Positions 37,496 to 45,265 of a stretch of DNA of 64,000 nucleotides are shown in pieces. Below the pieces are notes generated by a model that was given only the letters and a program-made list of their open reading frames with translations, was not told where the DNA came from and ran no database searches. Where the stretch lies: positions 62,001 to 126,000 of the forward strand of contig JAEZDY010000009.1 in assembly GCA_023417935.1 (NCBI GenBank), given 5' to 3'. Position numbers and translations under genes: made by a program. The stretch is from Bacteroidota bacterium (lineage in GTDB: Bacteria > Bacteroidota > Bacteroidia > Bacteroidales > Lentimicrobiaceae). Each line of letters opens with the position of its first letter. Within the stretch, counting starts at the first letter, position 1.

Positions 37496-38635
37496 ATGAA
37501 AAAATTAATTGCAGTTTTTATTTTATTGTTTGCAATAGGAAGTGCATTCGGACAGAAAGCACTTAGAACAGATGCATACAATTTTCTTAGGAAAGGACAG
37601 CTTGATAAAGCATTAAAAAGCATTGAGCCTACTATCTCTGATCCCACCACTATGAATGATCCCAAGACATGGTTCTACAGAGGTAACATCATGCTCCAGA
37701 TTCACATGAGTCCTGATGCTGCAGTGAAAAGCCTGGATCCTGATGCTTTGTTAAAGGCATATGATTCTTACAAAAAAACAATTGAGCTCGATTCTAAAAA
37801 AGAGTACTACATTGAGACAGTTCAAAATCTTTCGGTCATCAGTGAACAAGCATATAATAGCGGGGTAGAGGAGTTTAAAAATGCAGATTATGACAAAGCT
37901 TTAGGTTACTTTGAAAAAGCTGCTGAAGTATCAAGCTCCTTTGGAAATGTTGATACACTCGCAATATTTAACGCAGGTCTGTCAGCTGAAAATGCCAAAA
38001 ATAATCCTAAGGCAATTGAGCACTATTCAAAAGTAATTGAACTAAATTATCCGCAACCATTGATATATAGCTCGTTAGCTAATATTTATCTTGCTGAAAA
38101 AGACACTGCAAAAGCTTTTGAGATCGTTGACCAGGGCAGGAAGAAATATCCGGAAGAATTTGCTCTACTTATAGCAGAAACAAATTTACACCTTGGTGCA
38201 GGTCAAACTGAACAAGCGATGGAGAATCTTCAGGAAGCTGTAAAGACTGATCCTTTAAACCCAACTATTCATTATGCTGTTGGTGCATCATATGACCAAA
38301 TGGGAAATAAAGCTGAAGCCGAGAAAGCTTACCTGAAAGCGATTGAGTTCAAACCTGATTATTTTGAAGCAAACTACAATCTTGGAGCTTTATACGTGAA
38401 TCAGGCCGCGGAAATTATTACTGAAGCCAATAAGCTTAAGCTTAATGATCCTAATTATGAAGTAATGAAAAAACAAGCAGATGACATACTGCAGAAATCA
38501 TTACCACATCTTGAAACTGCCTCATCACTTGATCCAAAAGATAAAAGTACATTGTTGGCGCTAAAAGAGATTTATACCAGGTTAAGTATGTACGAGAAGT
38601 TAAAAGACGTAAATGCCAGACTTGAAGAATTGTAA
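37496..38635 (+). CDS. Exported tetratricopeptide-repeat protein
   Basis: 379 residues with signal MKKLIAVFILLFAIGSAFGQ. TPR units follow, with the usual small/aromatic spacing: FLRKGQLDKALKSI (near 30), KNADYDKALGYFEKAAEV (127-145), NNPKAIEHYSKVIELNYP, then LNPTIHYAVGASYDQMGNKAEAEKAYLKAIEFKPDYFEANYNLG (262-306) and a last pair near 350. It probably serves as a periplasmic scaffold; partners are unknown. It starts 95 bp after gyrA with its own near-consensus -7 (TAAATTTA) and ends in a strong terminator. Confidence 0.82.
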   Translation: MKKLIAVFILLFAIGSAFGQKALRTDAYNFLRKGQLDKALKSIEPTISDPTTMNDPKTWFYRGNIMLQIHMSPDAAVKSLDPDALLKAYDSYKKTIELDSKKEYYIETVQNLSVISEQAYNSGVEEFKNADYDKALGYFEKAAEVSSSFGNVDTLAIFNAGLSAENAKNNPKAIEHYSKVIELNYPQPLIYSSLANIYLAEKDTAKAFEIVDQGRKKYPEEFALLIAETNLHLGAGQTEQAMENLQEAVKTDPLNPTIHYAVGASYDQMGNKAEAEKAYLKAIEFKPDYFEANYNLGALYVNQAAEIITEANKLKLNDPNYEVMKKQADDILQKSLPHLETASSLDPKDKSTLLALKEIYTRLSMYEKLKDVNARLEEL

Positions 38636-38649
38636 ACTAATACATCTAA

Positions 38650-38682
38650 AAAAAGGGACCGGTAAAACACCGGTCTTTTTTT
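38650..38682 (+). terminator. Strong terminator after the TPR gene
   Basis: GACCGGT (38657-38663) and ACCGGTC (38669-38675) form a perfect stem flanked by an A run and a T run (seven T). Confidence 0.93.
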
Positions 38683-38749
38683 ATGCCTATTCTATACTAT
38701 AATTTGCATTATGTAAAATAGCAAATATATTAATGTTGATATTATGACT

Positions 38750-38895
38750 GCTGCCTGCCCTCATTGTCATTTTTTCTTCTGCCACACTTGCCATTTCTCT
38801 GCTGCCCCAATTGTCATCTTATGCTGCTGCCCTTGTCATTTTGCAACTAACCTACTTGTCATTTTTTACGCTGCCCCTTGCCATTTTGCAGCAGT
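38750..38895. repeat. Degenerate 22-24-bp repeats with TTGYCAT core upstream of glgB
   Basis: Six TTG(T/C)CAT cores start at 38764, 38788, 38811, 38833, 38856 and 38878 (spacing 24, 23, 22, 23, 22), most preceded by CTGCC(C) and followed by TTT. The stretch has a weak open frame rich in Cys-His-Phe, which is an artefact of the repeat. It lies 75 bp before the glgB promoter. Confidence 0.75.
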
Positions 38896-38967
38896 CCTAT
38901 TATTAGTATTTGACAAATCATCACACATTCATAACTCATGGTTTCTCTAAAGTAACATTTATTAGTA

Positions 38968-38996
38968 TTGTTATTTGTGAACTGTTTATAACTTTG
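38968..38996 (+). promoter_or_regulatory. Promoter of glgB
   Basis: TTG at 38968-38970, 18 bp, then TAACTTTG at 38989-38996 (exact -7 consensus), only about 20 nt before the ATG. Confidence 0.6.
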
Positions 38997-39021
38997 TTTG
39001 TTTGGAATTAACCACAAACAC

Positions 39022-41049
39022 ATGATGAAAAAAGCAGTTCCAGGTATAGTAGAAAAAGATCCATGGCTCAGTCCTGTTACCGGACTCATAATCAATCGTA
39101 TTGATCGTTTTTATAGCCGATTTACTGAATTAACGCAACAGTTTGGGTCATTATCAGAACTGGCTGACTCATATAAATATTTTGGAGTTAATTTTAGTTC
39201 ATCTGATAATGGATGGTATTACCGTGAATGGGCACCTGAAGCTTTTGCTTTGTACCTTACAGGTGACTTTAACAATTGGAATAAAAGGTCGCATCCTCTC
39301 ATTAGAAATGAATTTGGCGTGTGGGAGATTTTTCTAAGCTACAATCTCTATAAAAATTCGTTTGTGCATGGTAGTAAAATTAAAGTCTGGGTAGAGGCTG
39401 CAAACGGGTTTTTACCAAGAATACCAGCATATGTCACAAAGGTGATCCAGGATGAGGATACTAAAAACTACTCTGGTCAGTTATGGTTCAATGAATTTAA
39501 TTGGGATGAGCCAGCTTCAACCCATGTGCCTGCAAAACAACTATTTATTTATGAGTGCCATGTTGGGATGGCACAAGAGAAGGAAGGATTGGGCACATAT
39601 CGTGAATTCGCTTTGAATGTTTTGCCCTGGATCAAGGATCTGGGTTATAATGCAATTCAGGTTATGGCGATTCAGGAGCACCCTTACTATGGTTCATTTG
39701 GATATCATGTTTCAAACTTCTTCGCCCCTTCTTCACGATTTGGTGATCCGGAGGATTTGAAATATTTGATTCAAACTGCTCATAGCATGGGGATTTCCGT
39801 TATAATGGATATTGTGCATTCACATACCGTTAAGAATGTTCTCGAAGGACTGAATCAATTTGATGGCTCCGACCATCAGTATTTTCATTCTGGAGAAAGA
39901 GGAATTCACCCACAATGGGATTCACTTCTTTTCGATTACGGTAAAACTGAAGTGATAAGATTCTTACTTTCAAATATCAAATACTGGCTTAAAGAATTCA
40001 GAATTGATGGCTTCCGCTTTGATGGTGTTGGGTCAATGATGTATTTTCATCATGGTGATGCACCAATAAAAAATCCTTTTGATTACTTTGTGAATGGAGT
40101 TGAATGGGATGCCATTACTTACCTGCAACTGGCAAACCATATGGTACATGAAATAAATGCAAACGCCATTACTATTGCAGAAGATGTGACAGGAATGCCT
40201 GGACTAACATCAGCCATTGACGATGGTGGTATTGGTTTTGACTATAGGCTTGGAATGGGTATACCTGATTTTTGGATAAGGTTACTTAAAGAAACAAGAG
40301 ACGAAGACTGGAACATTGCTGAAATGTGGCATGTATTAAACAACCGCCTGCCCGGTGTAAAGACAGTATCATACGCTGAATCGCATGACCAGGCGCTTGT
40401 TGGGGATAAGACACTTGCTTTCTGGCTGATGGACAAGGAAATGTACTGGCATATGGCCAAGGATGATAATAATTTGGTAATAGATCGTGGGATTGCATTA
40501 CACAAAATGTTACGATTCTTCACTTTAGCACTTGGTGGTCAGGCTTACTTAAATTTCATGGGGAATGAATTTGGGCATCCTGAATGGATAGATTTTCCCC
40601 GAGAAGGTAATGCATGGAGTTACAAATATGCACGACGCCAATGGTCATTAAAAGACGATAATAGCTTGAAATATCATTTTCTTAGTGATTTTGATCGTGA
40701 AATGATTAAGGTTGCAAAAGATAAGGGAATTTTTGATTATGAATTCGCTCAGCTACTCAATCTGGATGAAGCTAACCAAACAATAATATTCAATAAAAAG
40801 AATCTAATTTTCGTCTTTAACTTCCATCCCTTTAACAGTATCCCTGATTACAATTTTTTTGTGCCGGAAGCTGGAACATATAGAGTAATTCTTTGTTCTG
40901 ATAGTGGAAAATTTGGTGGACATAATAGGTTGAATGAAGAAATTGATTATTTTTCAGTATTTGACGTAGAAAGCCAAACCAATCGACTCTGGATTTACCT
41001 AACTAACAGAACTACAGTGCTGTTGGAAAAAGTAAACCAAAAAGCATAG
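39022..41049 (+). CDS. glgB: 1,4-alpha-glucan branching enzyme, GH13_8-like (eukaryote-like) type
   Basis: 675 residues from ATG 39022; an in-frame TTG at 38998 would lie within the promoter. CBM48 about 50-150 (YREWAPEAFALYLTGDFNNWN), then the GH13 barrel with DIVHSHTVKN, nucleophile Asp334 (DGFRFDGVGSMMY), acid/base Glu387 (TIAEDVTGMPG) and the transition-state Asp in SYAESHDQALVGD. GMPIxxx-style QVMAIQEHPYYGSFGYHVSNFFAPSSRFG matches the branching-enzyme subgroup that includes the eukaryotic enzymes. It forms alpha-1,6 branches in glycogen. No other glycogen gene is adjacent. Confidence 0.93.
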   Translation: MMKKAVPGIVEKDPWLSPVTGLIINRIDRFYSRFTELTQQFGSLSELADSYKYFGVNFSSSDNGWYYREWAPEAFALYLTGDFNNWNKRSHPLIRNEFGVWEIFLSYNLYKNSFVHGSKIKVWVEAANGFLPRIPAYVTKVIQDEDTKNYSGQLWFNEFNWDEPASTHVPAKQLFIYECHVGMAQEKEGLGTYREFALNVLPWIKDLGYNAIQVMAIQEHPYYGSFGYHVSNFFAPSSRFGDPEDLKYLIQTAHSMGISVIMDIVHSHTVKNVLEGLNQFDGSDHQYFHSGERGIHPQWDSLLFDYGKTEVIRFLLSNIKYWLKEFRIDGFRFDGVGSMMYFHHGDAPIKNPFDYFVNGVEWDAITYLQLANHMVHEINANAITIAEDVTGMPGLTSAIDDGGIGFDYRLGMGIPDFWIRLLKETRDEDWNIAEMWHVLNNRLPGVKTVSYAESHDQALVGDKTLAFWLMDKEMYWHMAKDDNNLVIDRGIALHKMLRFFTLALGGQAYLNFMGNEFGHPEWIDFPREGNAWSYKYARRQWSLKDDNSLKYHFLSDFDREMIKVAKDKGIFDYEFAQLLNLDEANQTIIFNKKNLIFVFNFHPFNSIPDYNFFVPEAGTYRVILCSDSGKFGGHNRLNEEIDYFSVFDVESQTNRLWIYLTNRTTVLLEKVNQKA

Positions 41050-41131
41050 CATCTTTTGTTTTTTTAACATATTTGTATCAAAAATTAAAATTTTCTGTCA
41101 TAATATTGCAAACTAGAAAATATAAACCCGT

Positions 41132-41428
41132 ATGGAACGTAAACGACTGGTAGTCAATTATAATAATGTTTCTGCTGAAGTTATGGAGGCAATCCGTAAG
41201 AAATATCCTCTTGGTTACACTAATCATGTTATTAAGGTTAAGACCCAGGGAGAAGATTTCTTTTACGCGATAACTGTTGATACAGAGACAGCGAGTTACC
41301 TCATAAAAGTGCCTGTTAAAATTGATACTAAAGGCCTTAATGAAGATGAAGCACTCGATGAATTGAATGATGAGAAAGAAACTGAAGATAATTTCGCTGA
41401 AGCTGATTCTACAGAATCAGAAGATTAA
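41132..41428 (+). CDS. Conserved small protein with acidic tail, unknown function
   Basis: 98 residues, start MERKRLVVNYNNVSAEVMEAIRKKYPLGYTNHVIKVKTQGEDFFYAITVDTETASYLIKVPVKID. The first 65 residues predict an alpha/beta fold; the rest is a Glu/Asp-rich tail (DELNDEKETEDNFAEADSTESED). Similar short proteins occur in Bacteroidota without known function. TAATATTG at 41101-41108 is a near-consensus -7 box 24 bp upstream. It may be co-transcribed with glgB, 82 bp before it. Confidence 0.65.
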   Translation: MERKRLVVNYNNVSAEVMEAIRKKYPLGYTNHVIKVKTQGEDFFYAITVDTETASYLIKVPVKIDTKGLNEDEALDELNDEKETEDNFAEADSTESED

Positions 41429-41513
41429 GTAAGAGCACCCTCCTATTTGCACGGCTTTCAGTGTATGTTTCCGAGGATCATTCAGACTTAATAGGCGTGC
41501 GATACTCCCCTTG

Positions 41514-42047
41514 TTAAAAGTTGATTGGTTTCCTACTTCTTTGAAGTTGCTTTATGATTTTTCCTCCTATACTTTTAAATCCAGGAGTTGAATCCTCAAT
41601 TTGAATTTCAATGATTTCAACTAGCTCCCTGATAAGATCGGGTTCCTGCATTGCCACCCTTGCGAGTATTTTCAGGCTGAACATCTTTACTGCAACGGGT
41701 GCCTCATTTGACTCTAGCAACCGAAAACATATAGATACTAGTTCCCCTTGATTTTTCTTAGGAAGATCATTTCGTTCTAAAATTCTTAAAGCATGTCGTT
41801 GGAGGCCACTATGCCTGAAATCAGGTAGTAAGTCAACAAGTGTTTCAAGATGGTTATTATTAATAAAGGAGAGGTCCTCATTCAGGATGTCAATAGCCCA
41901 TGCTGCTCTTCTACTTTCAGGCTCCCTATTACTTATAAAAATATTCCACAGGTTATTGAATAATTCAGGATTGTGCTGTATAATGCCAACCACTTGATCC
42001 ACATTTCTTCTTGACTGTTCGAGTTTGAGTAGTTCTTCGAGTGTCAT
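41514..42047 (-). CDS. Helical-repeat (HEAT-like) protein, unknown function
   Basis: 177 residues, all-helical by composition: EELLKLEQSRRNVDQVVGIIQHNPELFNNLWNIFISNREPESRRAAWAIDILNEDLS, then paired helices HLETLVDLLPDFRHSGLQRHALRILER and EAPVAVKMFSLKILARVAMQEPDLIRELVEII, the HEAT-repeat rhythm. It looks like a protein-binding scaffold. No catalytic motif. It lies 28 bp downstream of the terminator of the putative RNA gene on the same strand, so it is probably transcribed separately. Confidence 0.65.
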   Translation of the reverse strand: MTLEELLKLEQSRRNVDQVVGIIQHNPELFNNLWNIFISNREPESRRAAWAIDILNEDLSFINNNHLETLVDLLPDFRHSGLQRHALRILERNDLPKKNQGELVSICFRLLESNEAPVAVKMFSLKILARVAMQEPDLIRELVEIIEIQIEDSTPGFKSIGGKIIKQLQRSRKPINF

Positions 42048-42074
42048 AAGGGAAAAAAATTATAAGCAAAGCTA

Positions 42075-42121
42075 CAAAAAACAAGAAGGGAAATCATCCT
42101 GTTCGGAGAGATTTCCCTTCT
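42075..42121 (-). terminator. Intrinsic terminator of the structured RNA gene
   Basis: A perfect 12-bp stem (AGAAGGGAAATC at 42084-42095 pairs with GATTTCCCTTCT at 42110-42121) with a 14-nt loop. On the minus strand it is followed by TTGTTTTTTG. Confidence 0.93.
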
Positions 42122-42390
42122 GCTTTATTCCAATCGTAACTGGAATAAAACGTCAGGTTATTGTTTCGGTGCCTTGCAATCTAACAACTTCGTAAAACTG
42201 TAGATACTTACTTGTAGAAAATTCACTTTCGTTCCTCTTCAAACTAGTCAGGATATGTTTTCCGGGTATCAATGTTAACTTTTGACAGTTACTTCAATCA
42301 ACCCTGCGAAAAACGGAGAATAGTGTAAGTTTCCTTTCGGCCTTTCCAACTAAATCTCATCTCCTGATTCTCACCGTATCGTTGGCCTGA
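42075..42390 (-). ncRNA. Putative stand-alone structured non-coding RNA, about 310 nt, class not identified
   Basis: There is no credible ORF on either strand, yet the stretch has a promoter (42398-42426), a terminator (42075-42121) and extensive pairing. Minus-strand helices: an outer closing helix, TCAGG (42390-42386) with CCTGA (42157-42153), extendable by two pairs past one mismatch; CGGTG (42376-42372) with CACCG (42171-42167), leaving a symmetric 9/9 internal loop; GAGAAT (42372-42367) with ATTCTC (42321-42316); AGTT/AACT around a CC-GAAA-GG hairpin near 42330; GGGT/ACCC enclosing TAACT/AGTTA (about 42303-42263); and TTTATTCCA/TGGAATAAA (42149-42124) just before the terminator. I looked for and did not see RNase P P4 motifs, tmRNA 3' acceptor features or the SRP GGAA/GCAGC loop. 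A known or lineage-specific regulatory RNA is possible; 6S cannot be excluded. Confidence 0.7.
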
Positions 42391-42408
42391 TGTTGTAAAA
42401 GTACAACA
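42391..42408. promoter_or_regulatory. Palindrome centred on the -7 element of the RNA gene
   Basis: TGTTGTA-N4-TACAACA is a perfect 7-bp inverted repeat whose spacer holds the middle of the -7 box. It could be an operator or a short 5' hairpin. Confidence 0.45.
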
Positions 42409-42426
42409 ATAACGAGGGTTTGTCAA
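42398..42426 (-). promoter_or_regulatory. Promoter of the structured RNA gene
   Basis: Minus strand: TTGACA (42426-42421) and TACTTT(TA) (42403 onward) with a 17-bp spacer; equally TTG-N20-TACTTTTA, the Bacteroidota -33/-7 layout. Transcription should begin near 42390. Confidence 0.7.
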
Positions 42427-42444
42427 GTGTTTTAACTAAAAAAA

Positions 42445-42546
42445 TGTTAACGAAGTGCTAACAGGGGTTATTAACAATTGTTGATAACCTGAAATGCTTG
42501 TTATCAGTGCTTTGGCAGGAAGATAAACTGTAGAAATTAACAATTG
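42445..42546. promoter_or_regulatory. Inverted repeats upstream of the RNA promoter
   Basis: A near-perfect 24-bp palindrome at 42466-42489 (GGTTAT ... ATAACC around AACAATTGTT, 22 of 24 symmetric), TGTTA-N9-TAACA at 42445-42463, and TTAACAATTG repeated at 42471 and 42537. They lie 20-120 bp upstream of the RNA gene's -33 element and after the stop of the preceding gene (42551). No T tract follows, so terminator use is less likely than protein binding. Confidence 0.45.
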
Positions 42547-42550
42547 GCTG

Positions 42551-43006
42551 CTAGCGTACAATTGTAATTTCGGGCAGGCCTTTTTTAATGTCAGAGACTT
42601 TTGCAAGGATTTGAGAATCTGAAATCTCTGATGTTGTATCATCAGTCCTAACACTCAATAAATTACCAAAACAATCATAAACAGAAAGAAATAGTCCATC
42701 CTCAGTTTGAACTGATGATGCAAGATCAAAATTGTACTCCCCTCCTATTTTGTATACCGGATGTTCAGGTTCAAGGTACATTCTGCCGGTACAATTAATC
42801 TTTGCGACCAGACAATTAATCACAGAGTTTAGCGATAGATTATAGTTTTTGTAATGCTCATGCTCAACAAAGTGCCTGATACCATACTGATCTTCCAGAA
42901 TCATATAGAGATTATTATCCTCAAGTGTCACGCACTTTACATAATTAAAAGGATAATAGTGCCCTTCTTTAAGTGTTTTATGGTTTAAATATTCTGATGA
43001 AATCAT
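42551..43006 (-). CDS. Hypothetical beta-rich protein, co-directional with relA
   Basis: 151 residues, no signal or membrane part. MISSEYLNHKTLKEGHYYPFNYVKCVTLEDNNLYMILEDQYGIRHFVEHEHYKNYNLSLNSVINCLVAKINCTGRMYLEPEHPVYKIGGEYNF looks like two small OB/S1-like barrels with alternating strands. I cannot name a family with certainty. Start ATG 43006 is 17 bp after the relA stop, so it is probably co-transcribed with relA. Confidence 0.65.
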   Translation of the reverse strand: MISSEYLNHKTLKEGHYYPFNYVKCVTLEDNNLYMILEDQYGIRHFVEHEHYKNYNLSLNSVINCLVAKINCTGRMYLEPEHPVYKIGGEYNFDLASSVQTEDGLFLSVYDCFGNLLSVRTDDTTSEISDSQILAKVSDIKKGLPEITIVR

Positions 43007-43023
43007 GCTTAATTCATTGTTTA

Positions 43024-45198
43024 CTAATGTACTCTCTTTACTCTGGTAACACCTTTTAAGGCTTCTAATTTTTTCACCAATGAATCAATATGCCTTGAAT
43101 CTCTGACACTAACTTTTATAAATCCTTCAAATTTACCGCCTTTACTGTTAAATGCTATGTTTCTGACGTCTATTTTTAATTCATTTGACAATAATTCAGT
43201 GATTGAGTTTAGAATTCCCAATTGATCAACACCACTCACCTGGAGAGTCGATATAAAATGCGATCCTTCAACTATCTTTGACCATTGAGCCTCCATGATC
43301 CGGTATGGATATCTTGTTCGTAAGCGTGGAGCATTGGGGCAAGAAAGCCTGTGTATCTTAATGCCGCCCATAGTCATCACAAAGCCAAATATTTCATCCC
43401 CCAATACAGGGTTACAGCACTGTGCAAGAATAAAACCCTCAAGCTCTGCTGTTTCATTAACAATGATCGTGTTCTCGGCTGTTCGATTTTTTTGTTTGGG
43501 TGCTTCTTTGATAACAGGGGTTTCAACAACCTCTTTTGCCGAACCTATCAAAGCCTCCTTTATCATTGATGGTTCAATTTTATTATCAGCCAATTGTTGG
43601 TAAAGTTCAAGGGCTGAATCCATCTTGAAATGAGAGATCAGTTTACTAACATTCTCATCGTTGTATGGCATCTTCATTTGGCCAAGTTTACGCCGAAGTA
43701 TATCTTTACCAACTTCTGCCTGCTTGAATTCTGCTTCTTTTAAATATCGCTTAATTTTATTTTTAGCACGCGAGGTAACAACCCAACCTAACCAGTCCCT
43801 ATTAGGTACTTGATTCTTGGATGTTATTATTTCTACGGTATCGCCATTTTTCAACTTCTGCCTTATTGGTACAATTTTATGGTTTACTCTTCCCCCTGTA
43901 CATTTTGAACCGATTACCGTGTGGAGCTCAAAGGCAAAATCCAGCACGGTTGCGCCTTCCCTAAGCTGAATCAAATCACCTACAGGAGTAAAGACATAAA
44001 TAATGTTTTCAGGGATTTTAGAGGATATCTCTTTGTTAATCAATAATTCTTCTGTGTAGTCAGGATTCTCGAGGATTTGCCTTACGGAATTCATCCAATC
44101 AGAAGTATCAAGAGTTCCCTTGTGTCCCTTATACCTCCAATGTGCAGCATTGCCTAGTTCAGCATCATTATCCATCCTTTGCGATCTGATCTGAACTTCT
44201 ACCCATCTACCGGTATTGTCCTTCACGGTTATATGCAGAGACTCATAACCATTAGCTCTTGGTCGGGTTATCCAGTCACGCATTCTGCTTGTTTCAGGTG
44301 TATAGATATTGGTTACAACTGAGTAGACCTTCCAGCAATCGGCCTTCTCTTCATCAGGTGTACTATTGATAATAATTCTAATAGCAAAAAGGTCAAAAAT
44401 CTCATTAAATGGTACTTTTTGTTTAACCATCTTTTGCCAGACTGAAGAAACAGATTTGGTTCTACTCTTAATTGTAAAACTCAGCCCCATTCGTTTTAAT
44501 TCAATATCAATCGGTTCAATAAATTTTTGAATGAAATCTTTACTCCTGCTAAGCTCAGTTTCTATCTCTGTGGCAAGTTGATTATATTTTTCAGGTTGAC
44601 TTATCATAAATGTAAGCTCCTCTGATTCTGCCTTGATCTTGTATAGTCCAAGCTTGTGAGCAAGCGGAATATAAATGCTGATGGATTTATTTAATGTCTC
44701 AGTGGATTTGGTATTGTTGAGTGATTGAATGTTCCTGAGCAGATATAAATTCTCTGCCAGGGATAATAAAATAGCTCTTACATCGCTGGCTATGGCAAGC
44801 ATAATACCTGTAAAATTTTCAACATTCTTTATAAGTCTGTCAGAAGGTAGTTCAGATATTTTCTGAAAGCTTTCAATTATAGGTATAGTATCTGATAAGT
44901 TATTCTTATTTAGGAAATTTGCCACATTTTCACCTCGCACATCTGCATAGCTAAACAATGCACTTATTGCGGAGGTGTATCCCAGATTAAGCTCCTTAAC
45001 AACAACCTTTGTAAGTTTAATAGCCTGGTCTAATAAAGGTCCATTTGTATTCGAGTGCTGTTTATTATACTCTTTGCATAATAACCGATAGGCTTGATGT
45101 AAAACGGGTCTTACCTGTTTATTATCAATTGGTGCACAAGCATCTAGCAAGTTTCGGTAATTAGTTTCGATGTTCAATTCCGATAAATTTTTGATCAA
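43024..45198 (-). CDS. relA: RelA-type (p)ppGpp synthetase with degenerate hydrolase domain
   Basis: 724 residues. The N-terminal 1-200 region has the RelA/SpoT helical fold but lacks the HD metal-binding residues (no HxxxHD; the corresponding stretch reads TSAISALFSYADVRGE), so ppGpp hydrolysis is unlikely. The synthetase (about 230-345) is intact: FDLFAIRIIIN, RMRDWITRPRANGYESLHITVKD, VEVQIRSQRM and ELGNAAHWRYKG. A TGS domain follows (IYVFTPVGDLIQLREGATVLDFAFELHT), then a zinc-finger/helical part and a C-terminal ACT (LQVSGVDQLGILNSIT). It makes the starvation alarmone; a SpoT-like hydrolase must exist elsewhere. Confidence 0.9.
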   Translation of the reverse strand: MIKNLSELNIETNYRNLLDACAPIDNKQVRPVLHQAYRLLCKEYNKQHSNTNGPLLDQAIKLTKVVVKELNLGYTSAISALFSYADVRGENVANFLNKNNLSDTIPIIESFQKISELPSDRLIKNVENFTGIMLAIASDVRAILLSLAENLYLLRNIQSLNNTKSTETLNKSISIYIPLAHKLGLYKIKAESEELTFMISQPEKYNQLATEIETELSRSKDFIQKFIEPIDIELKRMGLSFTIKSRTKSVSSVWQKMVKQKVPFNEIFDLFAIRIIINSTPDEEKADCWKVYSVVTNIYTPETSRMRDWITRPRANGYESLHITVKDNTGRWVEVQIRSQRMDNDAELGNAAHWRYKGHKGTLDTSDWMNSVRQILENPDYTEELLINKEISSKIPENIIYVFTPVGDLIQLREGATVLDFAFELHTVIGSKCTGGRVNHKIVPIRQKLKNGDTVEIITSKNQVPNRDWLGWVVTSRAKNKIKRYLKEAEFKQAEVGKDILRRKLGQMKMPYNDENVSKLISHFKMDSALELYQQLADNKIEPSMIKEALIGSAKEVVETPVIKEAPKQKNRTAENTIIVNETAELEGFILAQCCNPVLGDEIFGFVMTMGGIKIHRLSCPNAPRLRTRYPYRIMEAQWSKIVEGSHFISTLQVSGVDQLGILNSITELLSNELKIDVRNIAFNSKGGKFEGFIKVSVRDSRHIDSLVKKLEALKGVTRVKRVH

Positions 45199-45230
45199 GT
45201 ATTAACAACAAAATAATCAATTTAATGATT

Positions 45231-45258
45231 AAAAAAAAACGCCCTGATTTACAGGGCG
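45231..45258 (-). terminator. Terminator after floA, before relA
   Basis: CGCCCTG (45240-45246) and CAGGGCG (45252-45258) pair; on the minus strand nine T follow. It separates the clpS-nfeD-floA unit from relA. Confidence 0.93.
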
Positions 45259-45265
45259 CTTTAAT

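Noticed and set aside
38744..38950. Open frame on the plus strand coding for a Cys/His/Phe-rich 68-residue peptide with CPCHF-like repeats
   Set aside because: The pattern is the translation of the degenerate TTGYCAT repeats; no signal or conserved start, and the frame continues through the glgB promoter region.
42075..42121. Riboswitch or attenuator controlling the HEAT-like gene downstream
   Set aside because: The leader would be 310 nt with no recognised ligand motif, and the gene is not of a metabolite-related type; possible but less likely than a stand-alone RNA.
42060..42430. RNase P, tmRNA or SRP RNA as identity of the structured RNA
   Set aside because: The GAGGAAAGUCC-type P4 strand, the tmRNA acceptor/T-arm end and the SRP apical loop are all missing by eye; a covariance-model search was not possible.
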